From NCBI GenBank assembly GCA_003551805.1, contig PUNR01000424.1:1-14363 (forward strand): DNA of 14,363 bases, written 5' to 3'. Each line of letters starts with the position of its first letter. The stretch's first letter is position 1. Positions 14,063-14,363 of the stretch are shown in pieces. The notes under the pieces are model-generated. The model saw nothing but the letters and a program-made list of their open reading frames with translations. It did not search any database and was not told the DNA's origin. This DNA comes from Loktanella sp. (GTDB lineage: Bacteria; Pseudomonadota; Alphaproteobacteria; Rhodobacterales; Rhodobacteraceae). Both the position numbers and the translations under genes were made by a program.

Positions 14063-14097
14063 CATCGTCAGAGCCTAAATATCCCCGCCAGAGGCAT
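14063..14097 (-). repeat. 35-bp GGATATTT-core element upstream of trcR
   Basis: This is the second copy of the element found at 10242-10276, differing at one base (A instead of G near its 3' end). It lies 136 bases upstream of the trcR start and downstream of the hydrolase gene, and directly abuts the palindrome at 14097-14119. The rest of the spacer (13927-14062) has short nested inverted repeats, such as TTGC/GCAA around 14030, and no ORF worth calling. Confidence 0.75.
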
Positions 14098-14119
14098 TCA
14101 CATTTCGCAGGAATGTGAA
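14097..14119. terminator. Perfect 8-bp inverted repeat after hydrolase gene
   Basis: TTCACATT (14097-14104), a 7-base loop and AATGTGAA (14112-14119), ending four bases from the hydrolase stop. It is AT-rich and lacks a T-run, so it may be a weak terminator or a protein-binding palindrome. Confidence 0.4.
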
Positions 14120-14123
14120 CCGG

Positions 14124-14363
14124 TTACGCCAGCACCGCGCGGGTCAGGTCGCTGTCAGGGGCTGCCAGATCCTCGATCACATCAAAATGGTGCCGATCCG
14201 GCACCGTGACCAGCGGCACATCCCAGACCTGCGCCAGCAAAGCCGCCTGTTCCAGAAAAACCGGCCTTTCCGCCCCGCCAACCCAGACCGTTACCGGCAC
14301 TTGCGGGACCGGCAAATGCACCGGGCTTTCACTGGCGACGACATCGGGCGTGATCCCCAGATC
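14124..14363 (-). CDS. Alpha/beta hydrolase, C-terminal part (5' end outside window)
   Basis: The frame is open from the window edge to the stop at 14124, giving the last 79 residues. The part visible has a VTVWVGGAERPVFLEQAALLA segment, where the charged residue after GG is placed like the acidic member of a hydrolase triad. About 30 residues later comes VPDRHHFDVIEDLAAPDSDLTRAVL, with the HHF motif matching the catalytic-histidine loop of small esterases of the kynurenine-formamidase-like type. The nucleophile region lies outside the window, so activity and substrate cannot be checked. The spacer to trcR holds a palindrome and a repeat, so the two genes are probably separate units although they share a strand. 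Confidence 0.8.
   Translation of the reverse strand, partial: DLGITPDVVASESPVHLPVPQVPVTVWVGGAERPVFLEQAALLAQVWDVPLVTVPDRHHFDVIEDLAAPDSDLTRAVLA

Overview
The window looks like chromosomal DNA of a marine alphaproteobacterium of the Rhodobacteraceae (Roseobacter group). The reasons are the moderately high GC, Caulobacter/Rhodobacter-type proteins such as a DUF1013/TrcR homologue, the dnaX-ybaB-recR order, and intergenic elements built on a GGATATTT core of a kind I associate with roseobacters. Nearly all the sequence is ordinary core-genome coding. I see no transposase, integrase, CRISPR array, tRNA or rRNA.

Left part (1-3732, + strand): the 3' end of an acyl-CoA dehydrogenase, a 255-base spacer packed with inverted repeats, an ADP-forming acyl-CoA synthetase, and a CaiD-like enoyl-CoA hydratase that overlaps it by ATGA. 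Together they can activate an acid to its CoA ester, desaturate it and hydrate it. The CaiD resemblance suggests a carnitine-like or other unusual short acyl substrate, but this is unproven.

Second part (3733-6047, - strand): a Nudix hydrolase followed by a PiT-family phosphate transporter. An 11-bp-period direct repeat resembling a Pho box lies in front of the transporter. The convergent spacer on the far side holds a very stable hairpin.

Third part (6048-7996): a 364-base divergent spacer, the ribosome-assembly GTPase rsgA (apparently TTG start, with a tiny upstream ORF overlapping it), and a convergent small Cys-based protein phosphatase.

Fourth part (8012-13110, + strand): a 101-base sequence that folds into a colinear rod, then dnaX, ybaB and recR (clamp loader, nucleoid protein, recombination mediator). 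These are followed by two translationally coupled membrane-anchored periplasmic proteins of unknown function. A hairpin then separates this block from the - strand trcR gene (DUF1013, an RNA polymerase-associated cell-cycle regulator).

Right edge: the C-terminal part of a - strand alpha/beta hydrolase, cut by the window end. Between it and trcR is a 35-bp element that matches one between ybaB and recR at 34 of 35 positions. The candidates I rate highest for something undescribed are the coupled unknown membrane-protein pair, the rod in front of dnaX, and the dispersed palindromic/GGATATTT elements. None amounts to a clearly new system on sequence evidence alone.
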